Assembly: GCA_018873245.2 (NCBI GenBank)
Contig: JAEMBT020000007.1
Span: forward strand, 7,843,129 to 7,907,128
DNA length: 64,000 nt
Origin: Archegozetes longisetosus
Lineage: Eukaryota; Arthropoda; Arachnida; Sarcoptiformes; Trhypochthoniidae
Reading direction: 5' to 3'
The notes beneath the pieces were generated by a model. That model was not told the DNA's origin, made no database searches, and saw nothing but the letters and a program-made list of their open reading frames with translations. Shown piece after piece: positions 13,916 to 24,394 of this stretch. Position 1 is the stretch's first letter. The number at the start of each line of letters is the position of its first letter. The position numbers and the translations under genes are program-made.

Positions 13916-15045
13916 CAGAGCTACCAATCTGTTGTGATCCCAACTTTTGTCTAGTAGATAGGAACAGATTGAGCCTCCTAGATCTTAATCAATCTAAAAG
14001 CGTAAACTATAAATTCAAAAGCTTCTCTTAGATTTTCCAACCTTCAAACAAATCACAACTTTTTCCTACTTCCAAAAATAGTACAAATTTACCAACTTTT
14101 GCACGATTTTATGACAAATTGCTGAAGAAAAACTTAGATTTTAGATGAATCTACAAAAAATCTTACAAATAGTTTAAATATATTGAAGAGAATTGGTATA
14201 AGTTTAGCCGAAACTAAATTCTTAATTGATTTTCTCGTCTCCAAGTTTCTTTGAATGTCGGATTGATGTCACTTAACCCTTTACGCACATCCACAAAAGT
14301 AACTTGACCTAAGCTAAAGATGACGTCAAGTGGCTTTGTGACGCTATTCTCACCTAAGATTATATTATCACGTGGACACCTAACCAATTTTTAGCAATTT
14401 CATATGAACATTTCAACAAAACTATCTCTCATGTCCTTTTTTTGAAAATCTACAAGTTTCGGGTTAAGAAAATCGACGATTCGATCAAACTGACTCCTAC
14501 TATCGAAGAGAGAACTATGAACAAATATGAGTAACAACCGGTCGCTGCGTGACGCTCAAATAAAAGACTGATCCAAAGTTGTGTTTCAGTCAAAGTCAAT
14601 TTGAAATTAAATCTATTGAGATGTGAATCTTCACGTACTCTATATATAACGTAAGTCGCATGTTAAGCCGTGAATACTGCGCATGCGTCAAAATCGATTC
14701 CCCTATTAAGCTGTTCTTTTATAAATTAGAATACAGCCTAATGATAAAACGACTTAATATGGGGACGCAATTTGATGTATGTACAGTAGTCACAGCTTGA
14801 TACGGAAACAATTTAATAAAGTAACGACTTATGGTATTGAAAATTCCCAAAATTCATGTTCAGATGTTCTAACTGTTCACTCGTTTGTAACCTAAATTAG
14901 CTCAAATGATAATAAAATCAATGTAAAAACTCATTAAATTATAAGTTTTTATGTCTTTTTATCCGTATTTTTACACATTTTTCACAAGTTTGACTTTTTT
15001 CTTTCACAATTTTTTGCACAACAATTGATAGCTCTATTAGTGTTG
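13916..15045 (+). mobile_element. TIR element, copy A (second copy at 19.6-20.6 kb)
   Basis: The left end AGAGCTACCAATCTGTTGTG pairs with the reverse complement of the right end (AGAGCTATCAATTGTTGTGC). Internal landmarks shared with copy B are a 'GTCTAGTAgATAGGAACA' block after the left end, a block of CAAAAATAG followed by CAACTTTTGCAC, and the right-terminal CACAACAATTGATAGCTCTA. It is longer than the ancestral form because another MITE (14648-14835) has inserted into it. No transposase frame is seen. Confidence 0.6.
14648..14835 (+). mobile_element. MITE-like element, family copy 2, nested in TIR copy A
   Basis: The ends pair as ACGTAAGTCGCATGTTAAGC against the reverse complement of the right end (CATAAGTCGTTACTTTATTAA). 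The right half (ATTTGATGTATGTACAGTAG) aligns with CTTTTGACGTATGTTCAGTA in the copy at 10656-10815. It sits inside the 13916-15045 element and copy B lacks it, so it inserted later. Confidence 0.45.
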
Positions 15046-16739
15046 AATATGAAACGAGACAGATCCATTAATAAAAAGTTTCAATTTTAAAGAAATTGCT
15101 TAAATTCCAAGCACTTTATAACATGGAAGTGAAGTCGCGTGTATACTAATTTGTCTAAAATTGACATCAAAATCAAAACGCTTTGAAGTAAAAAATAGGC
15201 TAACTGAAAAATAAAAAGATGGAGAAACTCAATGAATCACAGGCTCAAGTTTAAAGATGAGTAATAGAGATTTCGATGAGTGTTAATAAAGTTTTGATGA
15301 AATTGATTGCAACACAAAAAATGATATGAAAAAACAAAATGATGTGTTCTATAATTACAGAAGTTTGATATGAGCATGTAGTTCAACTCAATAGTAATAC
15401 TGAAAAGATATAAATATTGAGAAGATTTGATCAAAATATGAATCAAATAAAACTGATCATAAGTGAAATAGTAAAAGAATCTATAAAACAGTGTGTTTTC
15501 GTTATTAAAGCATGACTCTAATATGCTAGTAAAATTAATTAAATAAATTAATTGACATTCCAGCAATTGTTTGAGCGTAAATGGAATCGCTTAAAAGTTA
15601 TTTCCATAAAAGATATTTCAAATTTCCTTTAAGCTATTTGATTATTTTCACTAACATATTGAACAAATGCTTTAACTACAAAACACTGTAAAATAAGGCT
15701 GCTTCATAGACTTATTATTTGACTTGTTGATGAAAAATGAGCTTTACTTCAATTCATATCGTCGGCTCAATGCTATCGAAAAAGTCAACTTTTGAGAAAA
15801 CTCACTTTAAAGTGAAAGATCATAACGTTTCAATTAATAGATGGAATTCAATATAAGTAATACTATCAATTCATGATTGTAGGGTCTCTGAAAAGTGAGC
15901 TTTCAATTTTATTCAAAACTTTCTTCGCATACATTTGAAAAGACTATTTTTGATTTAGAATTAAATTTCACTGAAATTAAGCTGAAAAGTTAGTGCTATA
16001 ACATTCCATCATATTTTGGTATGGAATTTGAGATTTTAGGAGCAAATTTTAAGAGAAATTAAGCATGATTTTAGTATCCGTGATAAAATAGGACGATCCT
16101 TAACCACACATATATTCAGATTCCAAATGGTCCAGGGACTCAAAACATGGTGGTCCCACCCCCTCAGACCCCAAACGCCCCGCCCCAACAAAAATTTCCT
16201 CAAATTCACTTATAATTTTTTGAGTTTTTAAAATATTTTTGGACTTAGGTTAGGTTTTGGTTAGTTCATGTTAGGTTAGTGTAAACATATATGGTTTAAG
16301 ATGGTCCTATCTTACCACTGTTATTAGACTTTTGCCGGTCAGTAAATTCTAAGATAATTATTTTTCTCTTTATCCTATATTGTTTGTAAATTTTTTCGTA
16401 TAATTTCAAAACCAAATTTCATTCAAAAGGAATTAATAGTGAAAACGGCGATAAAATAGGTTTAGAATATTATAGCACTTTTTATGCTAAAATTAGATAG
16501 AATGAAATTGCACTGAGTTTTTCTAGTGAACTGTAGTGAATTTCCTAACTTGTATGCTATAGTTCGATACAAAATTGCAGACAGAATAATCCATAAATAA
16601 CCTAATTTCTGAAAAAGTTGCATTTAGAATGTTATAGCGCTCATAGGGCGATATTCTAATAAAGGTTTTCTCAAAATTTATGAGTCTTATGGGTATTACT
16701 ATTGAATTGACCTGAATGCTAATATCAAACTTTATATTC

Positions 16740-17060
16740 AAAAAACTATTCTGATTATCTTCTCATATCAAGTATAGAAGTTCATTCTATGAAAATGTTT
16801 GAATTAAACAAAATGTGTTACTAACAGGCCGAGTTTTGTTTTGAATGTTTTATATTTTTATTTGATAGAATAGTTTTAAAGTGAACTTTAGATAAATTGA
16901 TGTGTATACTAGTTGTCTAAAGTTCACTTCAAAACTATTCTATCAAACAAATAATATGAAACATTTAACTGCACTCAACACATCACGTTTTTCTTAGGTT
17001 AAAACTTCGTTTTAAACTTTATATTCCATATCAGATGGCAATCAGAATATTTACAAAACA
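16740..17060. repeat. Long fold-back (imperfect palindrome)
   Basis: The core arms 16861-16892 and 16915-16946 pair almost perfectly (TTTGATAGAATAGTTTTAAA against its complement, then GTGAACTTTAGA), separated by about 22 bp. Pairing weakens but continues outward: TATTCTGATT near 16747 is matched by the complement of a stretch near 17045. The whole could fold into a single hairpin of about 300 nt. This is most simply a fold-back MITE. Confidence 0.6.
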
Positions 17061-17143
17061 TACTTATTTATATTATTTTGTCTTGCAATCAATTTAATTA
17101 TCAAAGTTTATTAATTGTTATAGAGACTTCTCATCTCTAAAGT

Positions 17144-17900
17144 TCAGCCTATGATTGGTTGGGTTTTTACTTTGCAGTTAATCTGTTTTTGTAGACTTGA
17201 AAACATTATTTCAACTTTAGACAAATGCTTGTTATAAGAACTATAACTTTCTCCTATTGAAGCCTTAATACCAGTGACTAAACCTGTCCGAGGAGTATAT
17301 GAAAAAATTAAGTTCTGTGCTTGTGCCCTCCCAAACACAGTCACCATGAACGCTATCTACGATTCCACTACGGTCATTCACTATGAAAGAACGACTGGCT
17401 AGGATCTTGTGATTCTAGCAAGTAACCACAGTTTCCTTTGATCCTTAGCAAGAATAGTTAGAAATTCATAGCGAGTGCTTTTTCTTGTGGACTTCGTTAA
17501 ACGGAACTCTGACGAACTTGTCAGTTCCGACATTTGTCAAAGTAATATACATGGGTACGGGGAGTTGGTACCGGAGCACCACAAATTTCCGTAAACCTTA
17601 TTTTGCACTGAAATTTAGTCAGGACCCAGCTCTTTACTGTGAAAGATTAGGTAAACATATTGAGAGTGTGAATGCGCATTAGTGATATGAGTAATATTGC
17701 TGCCAAATACACCGTTAAATCTACTTGTAACTATATTGCCCATTCCCATGCCAAGAGCCAACACCCCTTCACACTCTTCAGTTCCAACTATATCTGACTT
17801 TTTTAGCTATCCAAAAACTAAGACTTATCGTAATTGACTTAGACATACCTGACAGTGATGCCAAGCAGAAAGTAGCCTTTCAAAATGGATTGTCACATCT
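17144..17900 (-). pseudogene. Possible decayed coding relic
   Basis: This stretch is visibly richer in G and C than its surroundings and has coding-like pieces in several frames. On the minus strand 17870-17836 ends in a textbook CAG|GTATGT donor. After a possible acceptor near 17803, an open frame of about 60 codons includes EECEGVLALGMGMGN. Reading is then lost through stops and frame changes. I cannot name the family. It may be a dead gene or a transposon scrap; the frames could also be chance. Confidence 0.25.
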
Positions 17901-17957
17901 TAATCTTCACTACAGTATCTCATTTGATAACGACGTGACCCTTAATTTTCTTCCATT

Positions 17958-18165
17958 AAGTAACACAATCGCACGATAAAGTACAAGTTAAATAGGGTTT
18001 CTTCGCGCCTAATATACCTAGGGATTACTTTATTGTTAAAGTAGTTGATACATTCAAAACTTTTACAAGTTTAAGTCTGACTATATTTCTATAATCTTTC
18101 CTCTATTCATTTCATCTTCTATCGGCTTTTATCGTGTACTTTATCGTGCGATTGTGCTACTTATT
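17958..18165 (-). mobile_element. MITE-like element with CGATAAAGTAC ends, copy 2
   Basis: The left end AAGTAACACAATCGCACGAT pairs with the reverse complement of the right end (AAGTAGCACAATCGCACGAT), and pairing continues through AAAGTAC. The interior CCTAGGGATTACTTTA matches the complement of the interior of the copy at 12512-12732. It is non-coding. Confidence 0.65.
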
Positions 18166-18796
18166 AATACACAGAGCTAATCATATAAGACTATAATGAG
18201 AAAAATTTCACATCCTCCTTAGGTGACAGACACTGTATATGATCATGAGTGACTTCCAAATTTTAAAACAATTCAACACTTTTCAAGAACTCATTTCAAG
18301 CCTTTCTATTTCAACCAAAGTAACTTTTACTCAATCATTGCTTAATTTAAATTTTGCTGAAATTACTTAATTTCGATGACAATCGCGCAACTGATACATA
18401 TACTAACTGTTATTTACATGTATAAAAGTTACACTTTAGGTAAATATTTTGATCCTTCATATCATATGCACTGCCACTCAAAAGTATGGAAAAAGTAATT
18501 GACTCGATGTCTTGTCTTTGATCGAACATAATAGTTACTGAGTCAATTTTGGCGAACTTTGTCTCAAATTAAAGCGTAATAACTCGTGATTCGAACGATA
18601 TAAAGATATAAAATAGTTTCACATTTTCAGTAAAGTTATAGGCAATCTAAAAATTCTCTTCACTTTTTCACGTGGTCATTTAGCAAATTTTTGACTCAAT
18701 CAAAGCGAGAAAAGTCATTTTACAATTCTTTAAAATTAAATTAAACAGAATATCAATTCAATAGAACATTTTTCAATTGAGATATATTCATTTAAA

Positions 18797-19200
18797 ATGA
18801 ATTTCTTGAGGAAATTGGTCAAATTACCAGAATTTATTGAAGCCGTACTTCTTCAGATATTCCGAATGAGAGATGAAGGCAAAGAATATCATACCATAAC
18901 TAAGATGATGGGATTCAGTCCCTCATATGTTTACAAAGTCATAGAAAGATCAACACACTTGAAGCAGCTTGTAATAAAAAGTGGTCAAATATCCTCCACA
19001 ACGAACCGAGCTGACAACACAATTGCAGCAAATATGGCAAAAAAGTGGAAATTACGGCCGAACAAATCAAACAAGACCTGCAATCTGTGAATATCAACTG
19101 CAGTGAATCTACTATTTAACGATTAAGAAAAGAACATCTTTTGGTGGGATACCAGAGGCCAAAACACACTCCGCCCAAACCGTCCCAGAAGGCGAGCATT
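18797..19200 (+). pseudogene. Tc1-type transposase, N-terminal fragment
   Basis: The frame opening at 18797 encodes about 97 residues with a helix-turn-helix of the Tc1 type: a basic first segment, then MRDEGKEYHTITKMMGFS and SYVYKVIER. A stop ends it at 19090. Similarity resumes downstream in another frame (about 19092-19196) with RLRKEHLLVGYQRPKHTPPK, typical of the linker between the two DNA-binding helix-turn-helices and the catalytic domain. The DDE domain is absent. It is a broken relic, useful only to assign the element to the Tc1/mariner superfamily. Confidence 0.75.
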
Positions 19201-19391
19201 TTTTAGTAATCGCAATATTATCTTAATTAAGCCCTTTTGACGGTTTCTTTCAAGAAATTCATCTTAAATCAATATACACCATCGCTCAAACTGAATTTCT
19301 TGAAAAAGTTGTCAAAGGAATTTAATTAAGATAATATTATGGTTATTGCAAAATTTTCGCCTTCTGTGGCGGTTTGAGTGGAGATGTGTTT
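19161..19391. repeat. Inverted duplication inside the Tc1 relic
   Basis: The left arm 19161-19268 and the reverse complement of 19291-19391 align along about 100 bp. Both carry ACAC...CTC, CAAACCG, AGAAGGCGA, ATATTATCTTAATTAA and TTTCAAGAAATTCA in the same order. The left arm is transposase-derived sequence, so part of the coding region was copied and inverted, giving a fold-back derivative. Confidence 0.75.
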
Positions 19392-19633
19392 CAGCAACAA
19401 CTTTGTAAGACAAAGTTGACCAAAATTGACTCAGTAATTATTAAGTTATATTCGATGAAAGGCAAGACATCGAGTCAATTATTTTTTTCATACTTTTGAG
19501 CAGTAGTGTAATTAACCATTTTTAATTATGCTTATACTGGAATCATATCCTAACATTTGGAGCTGACAACTTATTTTCAAAATCATATGAGCATGTGACA
19601 AATAATCTTCTTCGATATAATATGAGAAGCAAT

Positions 19634-20550
19634 CACTAGAGCTACCAATTTGTTGTGATCTCAACTCTTTTCTAGTAAATAGGAACAAATTTGCAACTCT
19701 AGATCTTAACCCATTTACAACTGAATGCGAGAAATGAAGAAAAGCCTTAATAAAATGACGTAAGAATATGTATAAATGTCCCTAAAACTGAATTAATCAT
19801 AATTGAAAGTATTACAATCTGATAAGAAAATGTGAAATTTTATTTTGACTCAATGTTTTTCGAACTTAGAATAAAATGTACAAGTCTTTTACTTATGACT
19901 AAATAGCAAATTATACTATTTTCATTGAAAAGTTTCATAACATAACGATATGAACTTCAAGTTTCAATGCTTTGTTATATTTTCCACTCGTCAGTCTAAT
20001 ATTACCTTATCTTATATCGAAGTTTAAGAGTTGAAAAAAGGGAACCTTTAAACTTATCAATTAATAAGTTCTTTTATGCATAAACAGTAAAAATTATTTT
20101 ATTATGTGTGCCCTCATTGCTAAGGCTTTTCCTCATTTCTCGCATTCAACTGTAGATTCTAGACTCAAAAGTTTTTCTCAACTTTCAAATTCACTACTTT
20201 TATTCACTTTCAAAAATAGCACAAAATTAGCAACTTTTGCACAATTCTATAGAAAATTGCTGGAAAGCTTGAGTCTTAGATAAATCTACAAAGATAGTTT
20301 GAGCATATTGAAGGGGGAGAGCGCGTATTATTCATGAAGTATCCCGAAAGTTGATATTCAGTTATTTTTATAAAGTATCAGTCGATCAATGTATTTTAAA
20401 AGACATTCTAAGTATTCATTTGTTTGCAATTCAAATTAACCGAAATGATGATTAAGTCAAATTTGAAAGCTCATTCGTTTTTGCCTTTTAATCTATATTT
20501 TTGCACAGCTTTGGTTATCAAAACGCACAACAAATTGATAGCTCTATTGA
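19634..20550 (+). mobile_element. TIR element, copy B, interrupted by a nested MITE
   Basis: Ends are TAGAGCTACCAATTTGTTGT on the left and, reverse-complemented, ATAGAGCTATCAATTTGTTG on the right. After removing the insert at 19718-20152 the rest aligns with copy A (13916-15045), including the TAGTAAATAGGAACAAAT and CAAAAATAGCACAAAATTAG blocks. No transposase is encoded, so it is a non-autonomous element of unassigned superfamily. Confidence 0.65.
19718..20152. mobile_element. Nested MITE with 32-bp inverted ends and TA duplication
   Basis: The left end CAACTGAATGCGAGAAATGA and the reverse-complemented right end CAGTTGAATGCGAGAAATGA pair over about 32 bp, through AAAAGCCTTA. TA lies directly on both sides (19716-19717 and 20153-20154), the target duplication expected of Tc1/mariner-type elements. 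It is 435 bp, non-coding, and interrupts TIR copy B. Confidence 0.8.
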
Positions 20551-20847
20551 TAACTAATGAATAAACATCTGAATGTTGATCAAGGTTTGCCTCGACAAAT
20601 ATTCGCATTTGATTTGGGGCTTTTGCTTTCCCCTACCTCCCCCAGATCATAAACCTGGCTACGGTAATGCTTTCGAGTAAAATAAGTAACAAACAACAAA
20701 TGTATATTATGGTTAAACTTCAAATTAATAGAAAGTTATTTATGAATCTTTATTGTAAAGTTAAATTTCCATAAAATGATTTCAATGAAAATATTTAGTG
20801 TGAAGGCAACGAGTTGTAAACTTTTCATACTTTTGATTACTCAATAA

Positions 20848-21608
20848 TCATTTATCTGAATGTAATCTTAATGGAAAATTAGAGAAACACCTGAATTCAT
20901 TACCCAACTGTCGTTCATGTTTAGGTATAAAATGATCACATTGTTGCAACTGAACAGATTCCTCAAGAATGTCTCGCATGACAGCACCGGTACAAACGAG
21001 TACCTTATCTCTGGTCAAGTATTTAATAGTTTGTATAACTTTTGTGATGCATTCCTCTGATAGAAAGGGTGGGTCAGCGATGACCGCATCAAACGAATGT
21101 TGTTTAAACTTTTCTTTCATATGATTATCAATCGGTTGGTTATAGTCGTAGTAAACAAAATTGAGAGGATATTTAGCCTCAAACCTCCGATCGAATTCAA
21201 ATAAAACCAAATTAAGAGAACTGTCTTGATGGTTAAACTTGTCGAAAAGTTTAATAAATAACGTTGGACACGATATACAAGCAATTGATTTGTGTTCACC
21301 TAATCCATTGATGGCATTGATTACTTCGTCCGACAAATAGTTAGCCGTGTGTTCGTCGTACCAAAACTGACTCAATTGCTATGAAATGAATTAATCAACG
21401 ATTAAGTTTTGCTTCAAATATTCCTAAAACAATTCATTCTAACCCAGTCTTCTTCTATGTGTCCATTATTTTGATGGTTGCTGTCATTCATTAAGACATA
21501 TTTTTCTTCATAAAACTCTTTCAAAGCATTTAATGCGTGCTCTGAAAGAAGCAAATCTTCGTCAATATCTTTATTATCATTATTATCACAATTATTATTG
21601 ACTGACAT
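20848..21608 (-). CDS. EEF1AKMT1: EEF1A lysine methyltransferase 1 (N6AMT2 type)
   Basis: This S-adenosylmethionine-dependent methyltransferase is known in animals and yeast to methylate a lysine of translation elongation factor 1A in the cytosol. Exons are 21608-21444 and 21378-20848, joined in phase 0 across a 65-bp GT-AG intron, for 231 residues (human about 214). The join restores the family segment EEDWQLSQFWY. The N-terminal helix ALNALKEFYEEKY, the SAM-fold strands and the catalytic DPPF motif (about residues 157-160; DPPY in human) are present, followed by the family signature LSEECI, IKYLTRDKVLVCTGA and NEFRC. A possible AATAAA lies about 95 nt past the stop. It sits 237 bp downstream of TTC27 on the same strand. 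Confidence 0.93.
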
Positions 21609-21845
21609 TTCAATTAATCAATTATGGAATCGAAAGTACTAATAAAATTGAAACTTTAAATATCGAGAAACTCGTGGTTTTGAGCATTGAATAAGTTTGA
21701 TATGTGTAGTAGAGAGACAGTGTCGCCACCATTACTTTCACTTTCATTGATTACCTCATTATCAAATCAGCACTAAATTTGAATTAAGTCTCAAACTTTA
21801 TTTTCTCAATAAAAATAATTACAAAAACTATAAAATTAGATTAAA

Positions 21846-24394
21846 TCAAACTTTCAATTCATTTAATATGGACTCCAATTTATTTTTGCATTCGTCGATC
21901 AATTTTCCGATTTCTTCGTTTTTGTCACTTTGAGACCAAATAAACTTATTTTTGTCCAACAAAACTAAGATCGAATTCAAAGTCATTTTACAGGAGGACA
22001 ATATTCTGGTGGATTTGGTTTCATCCATTTTGGCGCATTCGCAATATTCATCTGCAAGCAGTGAACAATGTTTCAAGACTTCAACAATCATTTCTGGATT
22101 CTTCTCCCATTGATTGTGTTGAATGGCAGAGCGATGACATTTTTGCAGACATTGAATCACTCTTTCGACATCATTAACTTTATTATTAATCAATAGTTTT
22201 GCGTAAAGTCTCCACACTTTACACGATCCACTACTGGTTGCAGCGATCCTTCCGAACAGTTCTTGTGCTTTAGCTGCCAATCTTGCAGCTGATTCGTGGT
22301 TATTATCGAGTGTTCCTTTGCAAATAGAATTAACTAATATTTGTGCGATTTGGTCATCGGAATACTTTCCCTTAATGTCAATTAATCGATGCCACGATTG
22401 TATGGCTTCGGCAAAGGCTCCAACGTCAACACAAACTGCAATATAGTTCTCCCAAATCCTCCACTCATCATAGTTGCATTTAAGAGCTTCCTGTAAAGTC
22501 CTCCACGATCTCGCCTTTTGGCCTAACTTTATATAAGCCTTTGACAGATTATTCCAGGCCTCAAAGCTATTTGTTTCGAACTGAACAACTCTTCGATAGG
22601 CAGATGCTGCCAATTCGTAGTCTTCAGTAATCATTGCAGCGAATGCTAAACGAAACCAGACATCGATTTGCATAGAATTGAGTTCAACCGATCGTTTGAA
22701 ATATGGAATACTATCAGCATATTCTTTAAGGTTGAAATAGTAATTTCCCAAAGACTTTTGAGCCCTTGGATACTTTTGTTGCGACAATGTCCATGACTTG
22801 ATGTAATATTCAATATCATCAGTTGTATCGCCTAATAAACAATACAAATATGGAGTTTCTTCTACTTTCAACTTGTCTCGTATTATAGCTTCTGCTTTGT
22901 CCCTACGCCCGATTCTAATAAAAAAAATTAAATCAATAATGAAACAACGTTTTTCAACAAAATTTAACTTTTTTCAACTTTACAATACCTCTGATAACAT
23001 TCAATGACGTCGTCCCACAATTCGAGCCTCAGATATATTTCTAGTGCAGATTTAGTGACTCCGAGCGATACTAAAATATTGGCTAAATGTCTCTCTGTGA
23101 TCCAGAATGGATTTGGAAGAATTGAATAGAAGTAATCAAATCTACGGAGTATCTGAGAACTGATTGGCTTGGATTGACGCACCACATCAACCAGTTCATT
23201 GGCTTGAGTCATTGAACGCTCAACTCTACGTCTACTATCCTTTTCAAGTATGCTTCTCATAAACAAACAATCGTATAGTATTGACCAAACTTTTGAATTT
23301 CCAATTAAAAAGTCTAAATAAGACAAAATTTCTTCGCGTAAAAGTTCGTCTGAAGATGAACCGATACGATGCGCAGACTTTACGAAAGATAACATCAGTG
23401 TTTGCTCTAGTTTTGACAAGTTGAAGTTTTGATCCTCGTCCTCCGTTGACAGAAACTTAACTTTTTGAAGTAATGTATCATCATTTAGAGCTACATTTTT
23501 AGGTAAATCAGAGTTTTCGTCGTTCTCATCAAACGAATCTTGTTTAGGTTCTGACGTTTGGTGTTCATTATTTCCGATTCTATCAATCTTTACCATAAGT
23601 TGTGAAACAGGTTTTTGTTGAAACTGAGTCCTGACACCTAAAGCACCGCTAAGTGTTATGGTCAGACCTGCTAATTGTTGGGCTGAATCTAAATTAGCTT
23701 TAACTCTTTCAATGTCTCCAAACCATAAAAATGCGCTCAACATTTCATTATGCAATTGTATCTTTAAATCTGAACCAATTCTTTGCTTCTGATCGCTTTT
23801 GATTATTTCTTCAATTTTCTTAGAATATGAAACAATTTCATTGAAAAGAGAATTTGATGGAACTGTTAATGAAATTTGATGAACGATTGCAGACCTCATT
23901 CGCCATAAGTTGTAAAACAAATGATCATCAGTTAAGAACGACTTGGTCGCGGTCAACAGAATACGAGATAATTTTAACAAAGAAAGACTTCGAGCTATTC
24001 TATAGTGTTGTTCGCCGTCGATATCAATGTCATAATCGTTATTAATAAGTAAATTACTTATGAATTGAATACAATTATCAAAATTTTTCTCATCAATAAA
24101 TGACAAGAAGTTGTCGCAAACGTAAAGCTGTAACGAAGATATTCCGCAATAAAACACTATACGCAATATTTGCTCTCTTTTCAAATTCAATTTCGATTCG
24201 ACTGTTGATAAATTTGTGTCAGTTAATGTCATATCAATAGAAGACAATATTTGTCTGACAAAAGGATTTTCCAATACTTTACAAAAGTTTTGTTTCATTA
24301 AATTCTCTATTAATTCATTTTCCAATTGATCACAGTTAGAGATTAATTCATTAAACAAATAGACATCTAATTGATTCATTTTAAAATTCATCAA
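21846..24394 (-). CDS. TTC27: Tetratricopeptide repeat protein 27
   Basis: TTC27 is a conserved TPR protein without a firmly settled biochemical role. Exons are 24394-22989 and 22914-21846, joined across a 74-bp GT-AG intron. The junction splits an Arg codon and restores ECYQRIGRRDKAEAII, a family hallmark; total length is about 824 residues (human 843). The N-terminal half is helical. The C-terminal half holds tandem TPRs, including YFKRSVELNSMQIDVWFRLA, AYRRVVQFETNSFEAWNNLS and LQEALKCNYDEWRIWENYI. Two in-frame Met codons open the frame; the third, at 24379, is an equally possible start. AATAAA lies about 45 nt past the stop. It is divergent from the copine, and the shared upstream region contains a MITE. 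Confidence 0.93.

Larger units (their letters stand above)
1..18468. other. Gene-poor, repeat-rich stretch
   Basis: I find no gene here that I can support. Open frames are short, lack recognisable domains and are no longer than chance allows at this base composition. What it does hold is repeats: pentamer (CCTAA-like) tracts, an (AAAG)n run near 6857, a (TA)n run near 1790, several paired-arm MITE-like elements, one long fold-back, and a GC-richer possible gene relic at 17144-17900. The more certain repeats have their own entries. Confidence 0.6.
18469..19508 (+). mobile_element. Dead Tc1/mariner-type transposon
   Basis: Inverted ends of about 100 bp enclose this block. The left end reads CACTGCCACTCAAAAGTATG and the right end, reverse-complemented, CACTACTGCTCAAAAGTATG; both continue into AATTGACTCGATGTCTTG and ACTGAGTCAATTTTGG. 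A TA dinucleotide follows the right end; the left flank is TG, presumably a decayed TA. Inside is a Tc1-type transposase N-terminus, then a large inverted duplication (19161-19268 against 19291-19391) in place of the DDE catalytic region. With no catalytic core it cannot move itself. Confidence 0.8.

Noticed and set aside
15237..15566. Minus-strand 109-codon frame
   Set aside because: Rich in Tyr, Phe, Ile and Asn as expected from AT-rich non-coding DNA; no domain.
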